Source: Dreissena polymorpha
Taxonomy: Eukaryota > Mollusca > Bivalvia > Myida > Dreissenidae
Length of the DNA: 64,000 bases
NCBI RefSeq assembly: GCF_020536995.1
Contig: NC_068366.1
Coordinates: 33,448,611 to 33,512,610, forward strand
Direction: 5' to 3'
Shown here: positions 1-12,300 of the stretch, in pieces
How positions within the stretch are numbered: the stretch's first letter is position 1
How the letters are laid out: each line of letters starts with the position of its first letter
The notes under the pieces: model-generated
The model's database searches: none
Told to the model about the DNA's origin: nothing
The model's input: only the letters and a program-made list of their open reading frames with translations
Made by a program: the position numbers and the translations under genes

Positions 1-290
1 GTACTGACATAGCTATGGTTTCATGTTGTAGGACCTACGTCTGCAGTTTGCGGGTGCCGTGCCTCTATCTACCCTGTACTGACATAGCTATGGTTTTATG
101 TTGTAGGACCTACATCTGCAGTTTGCGGGTGCTGTGCCTCTATCTACCCTGTACTGACATAGCTATGGTTTCATGTTGTAGGACCTACGTCTGCAGTTTG
201 CGGGTGCTGTGCCTCTATCTAGCCTGTACTGACATAGCTATGGTTTTATGTTGTAGGACCTACGTCTGCAGTTTGCGGGTGCTGTGCCTC
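1..290 (+). repeat. 75-bp tandem array carrying the exon 1 acceptor
   Basis: Units begin at 1, 76, 151 and 226; the array probably continues left of the window. Each unit holds GTACTGACATAGCTATGG, a pyrimidine-poor tract, the acceptors TTGTAG and CTGCAG, and the first roughly 20 coding bases of exon 1 (TTTGCGGGTGCTGTGCCTCT). Only the last unit runs on into coding sequence. In the CEP290 frame each unit contains stops, so upstream acceptors would truncate the protein. Confidence 0.93.
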
Positions 291-370
291 TGTCCAAGCA
301 AGAGAAGTTCTCCAAGAACCTTATGCAGATGCAGAAGGACAAGGCCCAGTTGGAGGACGAGCTTAGACAG
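257..370 (+). CDS. CEP290: CEP290 window exon 1
   Basis: Reads FAGAVPLSKQEKFSKN and then MQMQKDKAQLEDELRQ, a coiled-coil segment. Two in-frame acceptors are possible: after TTGTAG (start 257) or after CTGCAG (start 272); they differ by five codons. Donor GTGGGG at 371. The 3.7-kb intron that follows holds a TTAA MITE, two copies of the GCTCACCTGAG repeat family with AT-rich DNA between them (2231-3240, nothing recognised), and a fold-back MITE. Confidence 0.8.
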
Positions 371-3300
371 GTGGGGGTCATGTGATATTATGTACTGTAT
401 AGTTTGTCTCTATTTGTTAGCTGACACCTGAACATCAAGAGCCGGAAATTCACCAAGCTCCTTAGGGTCAAAGAAATTCTTTAAATCAATAAAGTCCTTT
501 AGTCTCTGGCTCTGTCAAATGTTGGTATTTTTACATGACTTTGTTTTAACATGAACTATTTCTTAAATTTATTAACTTTTGATCCTTTTGTAAGAACCAA
601 ATATTGGATTTCTTCTTAATAAAAATTTGATATGAAATGTTTGGTCAAGTACAAGATTTCCCTAACGAGCTGTGCTAATACAGGGCCCAGGTGAGCTATT
701 CTGATCCTGTTCAGTATGTGGTTATGTGTCTCCAACTTTTAACTTGTTATCATGCATTCCTTATGAATCTTAGTCAGAATGTTGCAACTCTAGAGGACAC
801 ATTTATGACTCAATCTTGATTGAACTTGGTTGGAATGTTTATCTTGAAAATATCTAGGCCAAGCCTTAATCTGGGTCTAAAAACTATTTTACTAGGTAGG
901 AATTGGAGTTGCTTTCATAAAAGCCTTGTTATCACTGTAGAGGCCACATTTATGAATCAATGTTTATGAAACTTGGTCAGAATGTTTATCTTGTCCTTAT
1001 TTTGGCTGTGTTTAATTAACATTTAAAAAAGTATAGAAAGTATATATTTTAATGTTTTGAACTACTAACAATCTTGACATCATTTGTGTTCTTTTAACAA
1101 CTTAATCCTTTCCCACTTAGATGAAAAGTAAAAATTCTAATGTGCAAACAGCATAAAACCAGAACAGCCTCCGAGTAACTCGCAATCTGTTCAGATTTTA
1201 TGCTGTTTGCTGCTCATCAGTATATAATGTTGGAAATGAAGCCTTTAAAACTTGAATCCAGTAAGAAAGTGTTAAATTTAATTTAACTTTCCAAGGGACT
1301 ACAAATGCGTCAAAACACGTATCTAAGTGGTAAAGGGCTAAGATAAGAAAGTTTTTAGCTCACCTGAGCACAACATTCTCATGGTGAGCTTTTGTGATCG
1401 CCTTTTGTCCGTCGTGCGTCGTCAATCGTCCGTCGTCCGTCGTCAACATTTTGCCTTGTGAACACTCCAGAGGCCACATTTATTGTCTGATCTTTATGAA
1501 ACTTGGTCAGAACATTTGTCCTATTGATACCTCGACTGAGTTCGAAACTGGGTTATGCTGGGTCAAAAACTAGGTCGCTATGTCAAAAAAAGAAAAACCT
1601 TGTGAACACTGTAGAAGTCACATTTGATGCCCAGTCTTCATGTAACTTTGTCAAAATGTTTGTCTAAGTGATATGTTGGTTGAGTTCAAAAATGGTTCCG
1701 GTCCATTGAAAAACATGGCCACCAGGGGGCAGGGCAGTATTCCTTATATGGCTATAGAGAAACCTTGTGAACACTCTAAAAGTCACAATTATTGCCCAAT
1801 CATCATGAAACTTGGTCAAAACATTGGTTTCATTGATATCTCGGACGAGTTCGAAAATGGTCCAGATTGGTGAAAAAACATGGCCACCAGGGGGCTGGGC
1901 AGTTTTCTCTATATGTATGTAGTGAAAACATGTGAACACTCCAGAAGTCACATTTTTGGTCCAATCTTTATAAAATTTGTACAGAACATGTGTTTTCTGG
2001 ATAAGACGGTTGAGTTTGAAAATGGTTTAGATCGGTAAAAAAACATGGCTGCCAGAAGGGGGGTCATTTTCCTAATATTTTATAGTACAAAAGCTTGTGA
2101 ACACTCTAGAAGTCACATTATTTGCCTAATAATCATAATTTTTTTTCTAAACATCGATTTTATAGATATCTGGGACGAGTTTGGTTTTATAATGTCATTA
2201 TTATGTAACATTAACTGTATTATGTAATTTTTCATAACACAGAATTTCATAATTAACATAACTGTTTAGTCATTAGCACTTATGATAAGCCTATCAACAA
2301 AGAGATAGCTGAAAGAAAGACAACATGTACATAATTTTGCAGTATTTATCTCTCTTGTTTAACCTGGTTTAGTAATCTATTTTTAGTTCTGCTCTGGAAT
2401 TTGGGAAGATATTGATCATTGATAAATGGATTGTTCTGATGGAAAATAGACTCTTCTGCCAGTGCTCTCAGAACTGTATAAAATAAGCTGTTTTGGCTGA
2501 TTTAATCACCTCTTGATGCTTTCTTGAAAAGGTAACAGCTCTTGAAAAAGGTTGGAATTTTGAAATAATTAAACTCTAAATTATTGTATCACCAGCATTT
2601 TGACATTATTTTCTAAATTATTCTTATTATTTAGATTATTTTTATTTGGTATTTTCTGAATTAGAAAGACTCTATTTTATTTCAATAACTTTAGTAAATT
2701 CTTCTTATTTTTACATTTGATTCACTGAAGTTTCCTAATCTCCATATATTGTGTTCTTTAGATTAAGTTAGACCTATTTTCTAAACTAGATTTTTGAAGC
2801 AACTTCTAGACTTAAAGTAACTATTATTTTTATCAGTTTTTTGACAGATTGTGTACTTCTTTTTACATTCATTAAGGTATCTGCTGCATGTTGTTCATTT
2901 TTGTAATGATACTTAGATTCCTTAGACTTGGCTTGTACCTGTTCTTAATTCTCTGTCATTGTTTTTCATTTTCCGAGTTCTTGGAATAAAAGTTAGTTAT
3001 TTTCGTTAAAGCTGCTTTGGTTTTCACTTATAGATTAATTCTTTGAGTGTATTCAGGCGTATCTGACTGGATGCCTTTAGTTAATTGAATTACAACCAGT
3101 CAGTGGTGTCATCCTGACCAGAAATAAGCGTTCGTCAAATAAATATTTCCGCATAACATAAGTGCTCACAAAGTTACATAACTCGTAACCGTCCCGTGAC
3201 CGGTTCATTTGCGTAAGCGAACGAGACCGCACTACCACACCTGGATACGACAGTTGAGTTTGAAAATGGTTTGGATTGGTAAAAAAACATGGCTGCCAGG

Positions 3301-6300
3301 GGGGGGGGGGGTCTTTTTCCTTATATTTATATTGTAAAAAAAATTGTGAACACTCTAGAAGTCACATTTTTTGCCTAATTATCATAAAATTTTGTCAACA
3401 TTAGTTATGTGGATGTCTTGGACGAGTTTGAAAATGGCCATGATCAGTGAAAAAACATGGCCGCCAGGGGGTGGGGCAGTTTTCTTTTTATGTATATAGT
3501 GAAAACATGTGAACAGTCTAGAAGACACATTTTTGCCCAATCTTCATGAAATTTGGACATATCTTGGAATAGTTCAAAATGGTTCAGGTCTGTTAAAAAA
3601 AAACATGGCCCTAAATGAGTATGCCATAATAATTATTAAAAATTGCCATAAATAAGCTTCTTTTGTTTTGTGAGGACAGCATGCAAAATAGTAGTGTCAA
3701 TGCAGCATGTGGGGGTATACGTCACGTCTGTGACAAAGCTTTAGTTATCTAACGTGAGCGACTTTGGTATGTATGTTAACAAAAAACAACAACAATAAAA
3801 TAATAAAACAAGCAGAACGTTTTGGCACATAATGCCCATCTTGGTATTATGACATATTTGGACAGTGCAGTGCAGTCCGCTCAGGATAATCAGGAAGACA
3901 CTTCCGCTGATACTGGATTTTTGTATAAACAAAAAAATCCCCCCAAAATAAAAGTGTTATTCCTGATTAGCCTGTGCAGACAGCACATGCTTATCTGGGA
4001 CAACACTTTAAGCAGATGAATTAAACCCCTCCCCTTTTTTTCAGACTCGTAAGACCAAGGAGGAGATGGAGGACCGGCTGGCGGCGCTAGAGATGCAACA
4101 CAAGGGTCTCCAGGAGCTCATTGGTACGCTCAAGGATGCGCGCGGCGCAGCCAAGGTCAAGGAGTGGCACGGCAAGATGGACACCCTGCGCCTGGAGGAG
4201 CTCAAACATCGCAGACACATCACCAAACTACAGCAGCAGGTATTTATGTGATTGGATCTAACTTGAGGCTAAATATTCAAATTTGGCTTCTTTTCCTTAA
4301 CTACAAGCGGAATTTAAGGTCCGAAATGTTTTTGAAGTTGCAGCAACAGGTAGGCTGAAAAGCGTTTTCAACTTTTTAAAGGTATGTTTTGGAACCAAAA
4401 ATAGTTGGCCCAGATGTAAGATGTAACACTGAAGGCATATCACATAAGTTCTGCAGCAGGTAGGTTTAAAACGGTTTAAATGGCTGTTTGTTAAATATTG
4501 TTGAATGAAAATGAGGGGAAGTATTTTTTTATAAATAATTCGGAATTTCCACCATTTTTTATCATACCTGAAACTGGATATGATATTATATGATAATATT
4601 TTAAATGACCAAATTACTTTCTCATTCATGGTACCCTTCCCCATGCTTCCAAACACACTTAATAAATAACACGAAACATGTTCCTCTGTTGTTTAGATAA
4701 CGTACCTGGAGGGTATGATCCGCACCCAGGAGGGCTCTGTGGCCGAGTTTGAGGCTGAGAACGTGAAGCTCACCCAGGAATTCGAGGAGCGCCAGTTGCG
4801 CTGGGAGCATCGTGAAGTGGAACTTGAGCGGCAGATTGCCACCCTAGAGAACCAGTCGGCCCAGATTGCAGGGGCAGCTGCCAAGGTAGTTTTCATTTTA
4901 AGTCAGGTTTGATGCATGTGCGTAAAGTGCCGTCCCAACTTAGCCTATGCAGTATGCCCAGGCTAATCAGGGATGACACTTCTTGCCTATTTTTCCTTTA
5001 AATTAAGTCTCTTCCAAGTGAATTTCTAGTTTAGGCAGAAAGTGTCTGTGTGAACTGCACAGGCTAATCTGTGATGACACTTTACACACATGCATTAATA
5101 CCCATTTTTGTGAGTGCCAGATGTCGACTCTGAAGAACAAGTCTGCTCAGATTGGAGGGGCTGCTGCCAAGGTAACAGGGAAATAAATAGCTGTCTGTTT
5201 TGTATTAATAAAATATATAGTGTAGAAAAAGTGCATTTATGTAAAACCTGCACATTATTTATAAGCTGAATGTTTGATAATAGTTTTGTTAAAGTTTGGT
5301 TTAAATTTTATGCTATGAATTATTGTTATTTAAGAAAATAAAAATAATTCTAATGCATGTGTGAAATATTTTTATGGAAAATATTTAGATTAGAGCGATG
5401 TCGGCAGTCCCCGGATGCTTTAAAGATTATTTTCGATTGTTTTCTTTATATACGAAAGTGCCGAATGATTTTGAGCTGGTTACCTAAAGCAGCCGTTTAT
5501 CATCCATTTCGTCTATATTGCTTAGCGTTACTCGTATTAAAATGTTATGTATGCTAGGAACCATCAAGTAACTATTGTCGGGTAAGTTCGGATACCATCG
5601 GGTCTTTGGAATACCTATAAGGTTTAAAAAAAAACGATACAAAACACAGACAAATCTTTAGTTAATCATTGCGTTAACAAATTGTATTTACTTCTTTCTT
5701 GAGACTGTCCATTATATAAAAATACAAATAGTTTTACTGACAATATTAACTCGTATGAAAATATTGTAAACTAGCTTAATCTTTTATGAAATCATTTCAT
5801 GATAAAAAAAAATCATTTCAGTCACGTAACACTTTAGTTATGTCAAATAACCTACGCTTTTTATACCATTGTTCATGTGAACATTATTGCAATCAACAGG
5901 ATCACGAACTCAACAGCAGTACATCATTCAAATACTAGTAATCAGTAAATCACGTGATAATACTTAAAAAGCATCACTATTTTTTATAATTGTGTCTGAT
6001 GCTTCAAACATTTTGTCAATCACACATCGGACAAACAAACTCCATCTTTGCCTTTTCTTTCTCGTCCAACAACCTATATTCCGGCCTGTTGGCACACATA
6101 TAAAGCCAACGTGTTTGACAATTTTCAAACTTAACCCATCTAGACGGGTGTTGAGCGCCCTGGTTACATGTACATACAGGGCACATCTCAATTTTGCCAA
6201 CAGTTCTTATCAGTTCATATTTAGTCCGTCCATAACCAATACGTGACATTTATGTCAGCCACTTGACTATCCTCTTCTCCTAAGCAGCTGTGAGAACTGT

Positions 6301-9300
6301 ATGTGGCCCCATAGTGCATATAATGCTGGAATGACTCTTAACCTTGTCAAATATCGTTGACCTTGGAACTTTGTAGAGCCTGGATGCCTTTAAGTAGCTA
6401 TTAGAATTACTTTTCACTGCTCTAAATGCGTTTTCCAGGGTAGTATTGGCATACTTTTGTGGACGACTAATCCTAGAAGTAAAATACAGTCTTAATAACT
6501 TACCAAATACATAGCAACAGGGTCAGGATAGCAACAGGGTCAGGATAGCAACAGGGTCAGGATAGCAACAGGGTCAGGAACACACCAGGCTGATAGAATT
6601 GTCTAAATAATTGTCTATTACTTTTGTGTTTTTGTTTTTTTTCTTAGAAAGGAATACATTGACAAGATTTCCTTATTTCAAAACCATTTATATTGACACA
6701 TGGTCAATAGAATATCAATTGCTAATGTGAGTACAAGTTTTTACATACATTTGTATCAAGTTTCATTAAAAAAACAGGTATCCACAAGAGCCGACTATTG
6801 AATTTTATATCGGCTCTTTCGGATACCTCCGTAATACCCATATTAATTGCGTGACGTCACATTTATACTTGTCACTTATGACTTTAACCTCTTTACATAA
6901 CATAATTCACTTGTACGCTGTCAAGCTTTAATCTAAACAAAATTATTCGAAAATAATGTCATCAAGGATGCTTAGCATACCCAGTGAGAAAATGAAAGAA
7001 CATTCTTACCTTCAGAACAAGTGATTGTTTTTCTAGTTTTTGAAAATATCCACGCCTTGCAACTTTGCAAAACCGGAAAAGAAAAATCTCGCTTTCTGCT
7101 CATGCAAAGATAATGATTTTTGAGAGGTTAAATGTGAACTTTTTTCTGATTGTCTAAAAGTATCCGGACTTAGACCCTATTCGGAGAAGCCCGACGCCGC
7201 TCTACTCATATTTCTGTGTATCAAATAATTTTGAAAAAATCAGTATGTATTTTAGGATCAAATACATGTTTTATTGTGTTTAAACAATCTAAGATCTTAG
7301 AAGACACCCAATGAATGTATTTTAGGGACAGAACTATCTTAATTTCCAAAAAGTCTGATCTTAATTTTCAAAAAGTCCAATCTTAATTTCCAAAAAGTCC
7401 AATAGACCATTATCTTGCCCCTGATTCTTTATTTAAATAGTAAAAACACCATGAGCCACGCTCTGTGAGGACTGTTTTAATGCATGTGTGTCAAGTGTTG
7501 TCCCAGATTAGCCTGTGCAATCAGGGACGACTTTTTCCGCAGCTTTAATTATATTTTTTGTTTAAAGGAAGTCTCTTCTCAGCAAACCCCCCACTTAAAA
7601 TGGAAAGTGTCACCCCTGATAAGCCTGTGCAGACTACACAGGCTTATCTGAGCGCCACTACGCACATGTATTTAGCCCAGTTTTTCTGGAACAAGGCCAA
7701 TTTTACAAGTAAAATCTGAGTACACCGTGTTTTCTCCTGCAGTTTGAGGAGGCGGTAGGGTCTCTACCTGACTCTAAGCTGCCAGTGGCCAACCAGTTGG
7801 AACAGGCTATCTCCACCATCAAGTCCAACGTGCGCGTCATACTGGACACCCAGGCTGAGTCCAAGAAACTCAAACAGGTGAGGAGAATGGACAGGATGGG
7901 AGAATTAAGCACAAGCTTGAAAGTCATAATGCGGTAAATGTTGAGCTTGGCTCAGATTCTTGGTTTTATCCAGGAGGGCTATTAACCTTTTTCTGTTCTC
8001 AACAAATGATATAAGAGTTCAGGCTTGAATTGTTGAAATGCTAAATTTGATGAATGGAATCGTTCCACATTGTTTACGAAGTCCCTGTTTGAGTTTGAGT
8101 GTGTCGGAATTTATTTAAAAATACATTCATTTTACAGGTCATTGGACCATTCATGGTATATTATTTCTATGATTCAGACTAATGTTAATGTGGAAAGGAA
8201 AGTATTAATTCTTATGTATACAGTACAATTTGGAAAACTAGGTACGTGCAAGAGTGTGCAATAATTGTGGGTTAAAATATTGAGCACTTCAGAGAGGAAA
8301 AAATTAAGAATGAGTAAAATTGTGAAAATGAAGGTAACTTGAAAGAGTTAATATTTACAGTTATTTTTGCTATTATAACTTGCTTTAAGCCAGTAATTTG
8401 GTACATTATATATTGATTAATATCACACATTTATTGTGGACTTTTCCTATTGTGTTATTTTCACTTTCAGAGAAACACCGATCTAGAGAAACACAACCGG
8501 GAATTGGAAAAGGCAGTAATTGAACGTGACCGAGTAATTGCGGACCTCAGACTGCGTATGCCCGCCACCGCAGAGCGCGATGAGATAATCTTGCGTGCAC
8601 AGTCCAAGGCCAATACAGCGTCTGAGATAAATAAGGCCGCCCACGATCGCAACTTTGAGAGTGAGCAGTCGATGAAAGTGGCCCAGTCCACCATGGCAAG
8701 TCTTCAGGTATATGTAGCATGTGTACATTGTGGATAATGCATGAATTTTTGGTACTGACTTCGTATTTTAGTATGAGATTCAATATTTTTACACTTATTC
8801 ACACTGACACATATATTTAATGTCAGGAGATGACAAAAAGTGAGAAAGGAATTTAATTAAAAAAAGGGATTGTGAATTTAAGTTTAAAAGATTGCTTTGA
8901 TGCTCGCCTTTTTGAGAAGGCTGCACTTCGCAGTTTCTTTTTTGATCTGTCCATCAATCTGGCACGAATCCCTTAGAAGGATTTCTTAAGGAAAAAATAC
9001 TTGAAAGAAAATGCTTTTAGGACTTTTAATGTCATCAGATACATATGTTCCAACTTCAGGCGCGAATCCAGCAGAAGGAGGAGACGATCGTAAAGTACCA
9101 GGACCTTCTGCGCCAGGCGCGGGAGGACATGCACGACATGAACCGGCGCCACGAAGGGGAGCTGCGCGCCATGCAGCAGAAGATCCACATGAACACGGAC
9201 GCCGCCTTCAGCAAGTTCAAGGAGGCGGCCCAGCAGATCATGTCTCAGAAACTGGCCCATCCCATCTCTAACAAGCAGGTATGTGTCTGGATGTGCAGTG

Positions 9301-12300
9301 GTTTTTAGTAACATTTTGGGGCCAAATTTTGTCCTATTCCCATTTAAAAAAAAGATTCCAAAAGGAGGGCTTACAATTTTCTATTGAAGATTTCCAAATT
9401 GATTTTCTTTAAATATTTTTATTTGCAACTTTTAGTTCATTTTACTATCTAATTCCATGGGTTGGTCTTTTTTGGCCCCCAGATTGAATGATCGGGGGTA
9501 TATTGTTTTTGGCCTGTCTGTCTGTCATTGTATGTGTCTGTCAACTGTATGTGTGTGTCTGTCCAAAACTTTAACCTTGGTCATAACTTTTGCAATATTG
9601 AAGATAGCAACTTGATATTTGGCATGCATGTGTAATTCATGGAGTTGCACATTTTGAGTGGTGAAAGGTCAAGGTCAAGGTCATCCTTCAAGGTCAAAGA
9701 TCAAATATATGTCTTCAAAGTGGTGCAGAAGGGGGCATTGTGTTTCACACACACAGCTGTTGTTTAAATATAATATTGAAAACACTTTATTCTCAAGTTT
9801 TAAACATATTTTAGGGAAAAAAAAGCACGAATTTCCCAATTTTAGTAAAACCTGAGATTTTTTTTCATTGCAAAGGTTTCTTTCCTGATTCACAAAATGC
9901 TGAACAAAAACAACACAGACATGTTTTTATTTAGTTCTTTAGTAATAAAATTTCTCATCTTTTTGTTATTCTGGTTGAGAAGCTTTTTTGCTTAGACACT
10001 GTTTTTTTAAAGGAAATACCAGTTTCTCATCTTTTTGCTAACAGACAGGCTGTAGCCTAGTTTTGAAGCTTGGGCATACATTTATAACAAAATCGGATTG
10101 GTTGAGCTCCAAACGGAAATTTCATGCCACACACATGCTGAGTAATCTATTTACTCACAATATGTATGGTTTGGAATGAATCCGAATATAGGTTGAGAAG
10201 CACCTGTCGTCAGATAAATTCTGTCCGTCTGTCTGTCCATTAGTCGGTTTGTTCTCATGTCCTTGTACCACAACATTTTTGGAGGTGTTCTGTTACAATT
10301 TTCAACAACCAACATGCAAACATTTAAGCATTCTTTTTTCATGATATGAAATTTTGCATTTGTGTGTTTTTTTTTCTCTCTGCGATCAAAAATTACAAAA
10401 GTTATGCCCCTTTTTAAACTTAGACATTTTATAACAAAATTCCCTTTGTTTATAATTATACTCTAAAATTTATATTAAAAAATCTCCATAAATAAAAGAG
10501 GTCTTTACTTGAAACATATTAGGTAGGAAGTTCTCACAGGGGGAAGTGCAATTCACAAGAAATGTAACTCTTGCTTTTATATCTTTAGAGTTACTTCTTC
10601 TTTTAATTTGTGTACTTAAATTTTGTTCTCAGCATAACTGGAAACTAAACGAGGTATTAATGTTAGGCTTCGTAAGTTTGTATATCTCATTGAGGACATT
10701 TGAAAGCTCTTGTTTCAATATTTTTACAGTTATTTTCCATCATTAGATTGTATTAATAAATTTAGTTTGAAGCATATCTTGATAGTTATAAAATGTTTCA
10801 ATTTCAAACTGAATAGTTAGTTAGGTCTCTAAGAGATGAAGTTCCACAAGCTAAACTGCCAATGTCGTCTGACAAAGCGGCATGATTGCGGATGTATATA
10901 AGACACAACTGTTATAAGACCAGATTTTTACCTGCCATGTATAATAATGTCAGTAATGTTATATTTTGACTGTATAGTAAAGTCTTCAATTTATTTTTTG
11001 CAAAATTTGCAAAATGGCGGATATTTGGTTTGCATTAACATATGTTTAAAGCCAAATAAGGGCATAAATTATACAAGTTTTGTTGTTTAATGAAAAAAAT
11101 GGTGCATTTCATATGATCTATGTATTTATTACACAATATATGGTCTGACATAGTGTGTGCAAAATGTGTAGGTAATTGTTTTGAATGAAGCCTTGTTCTG
11201 GGAAAACTGGGCTTAATGCATGTGTGTACAGTGCTGTCCCAGATTAGCCTGTGCAGTGTGCACATGCTAATCAGGAATGACCACTTACACCAAGACTGGA
11301 TTTTTGCTTATCAGAGACTTCCTTTCAAGGACACATTTCCTGTGTTTGACTAGATTGCTCGACTCAATGAGTTAGAAGACCAAGTGGTGGAACAAGAGAA
11401 CGCTCTGGCTGCTATGGGAGAGAAGCTGCGAGCCAAGGATGAGGACATCATAGCACTGCGTACACGGCTACAGGAACAGGGGCTGCAGTATGCGGGCGAG
11501 AAAAAGACGTAAGTTTGTGCTGCAAATAACTTTAAATTTATGAAATTCTTTAAGACAATGTCAGTGGTTAGTTTGTTTATGCCCACAGATAGAATGATCG
11601 TGGGTATATTGTTTTTGGCCTGTATGTCTGTCAATTTGTATGTGTCTGTCTGTCATTCTGTCCCAAAACTTTAACCTTGGTCATAACTTTTGCAATATTG
11701 AAGATAGCACCTTGATATTTGGCATGCATGTGTATCTTATGGAGCTGCACATTTTGAGTGGTGAAAGGTCAAGGTCATCCTTCAAGGTCAAAGGTCAAAT
11801 ATATGGCTTTAAAGCGGCGCAGTAGGGAGCATTGTGTTTCTGACAAACACATCTCTTGTTTAAAATCAAAATGTTTGAAAGAAGTAAATTTATGCTAAAC
11901 AATAATTGTCTATCCTTCAGTGTGCAGAATTTTTTAGACAATTTTGTCGGATGTTTATCTTTTCCCTTAACTCTTTACCACTCAGATACACACTTTGACA
12001 CATTTGTATTCCATGAAAAAAATTCAAATTTAAGACTTTTCTTTCTAGATTCAACTTTTAAAGGCTTAATTTAGAACCACAAGATACTGATGAGCAGCAA
12101 ACAGTATAAAACCTGAACAGACTGAGAGTTACTCACAGCTGTTCAGGTTTTATACTGGTTGCAAATAGCAATTTTTTCTTTGCTTTTGAATAGGAAAGGG
12201 TTAAGGTAAAGTTGTGAAAATTCTTCAATTAAAAAAATCCTTAATTGAATGGCTATTCTGGGTTGACATCTTTTGTATCAAAATGTCTGAAATAAATAAT

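Noticed and set aside
15-431. Open frame of 138 codons over the left-edge array
   Set aside because: It runs in a different frame from CEP290 and owes its openness to the 75-bp (25-codon) repeat.
5577-7195. One DNA transposon bounded by GTCGGG ends
   Set aside because: The ends agree only for the first six bases and then about 60%; too weak to annotate as an element.
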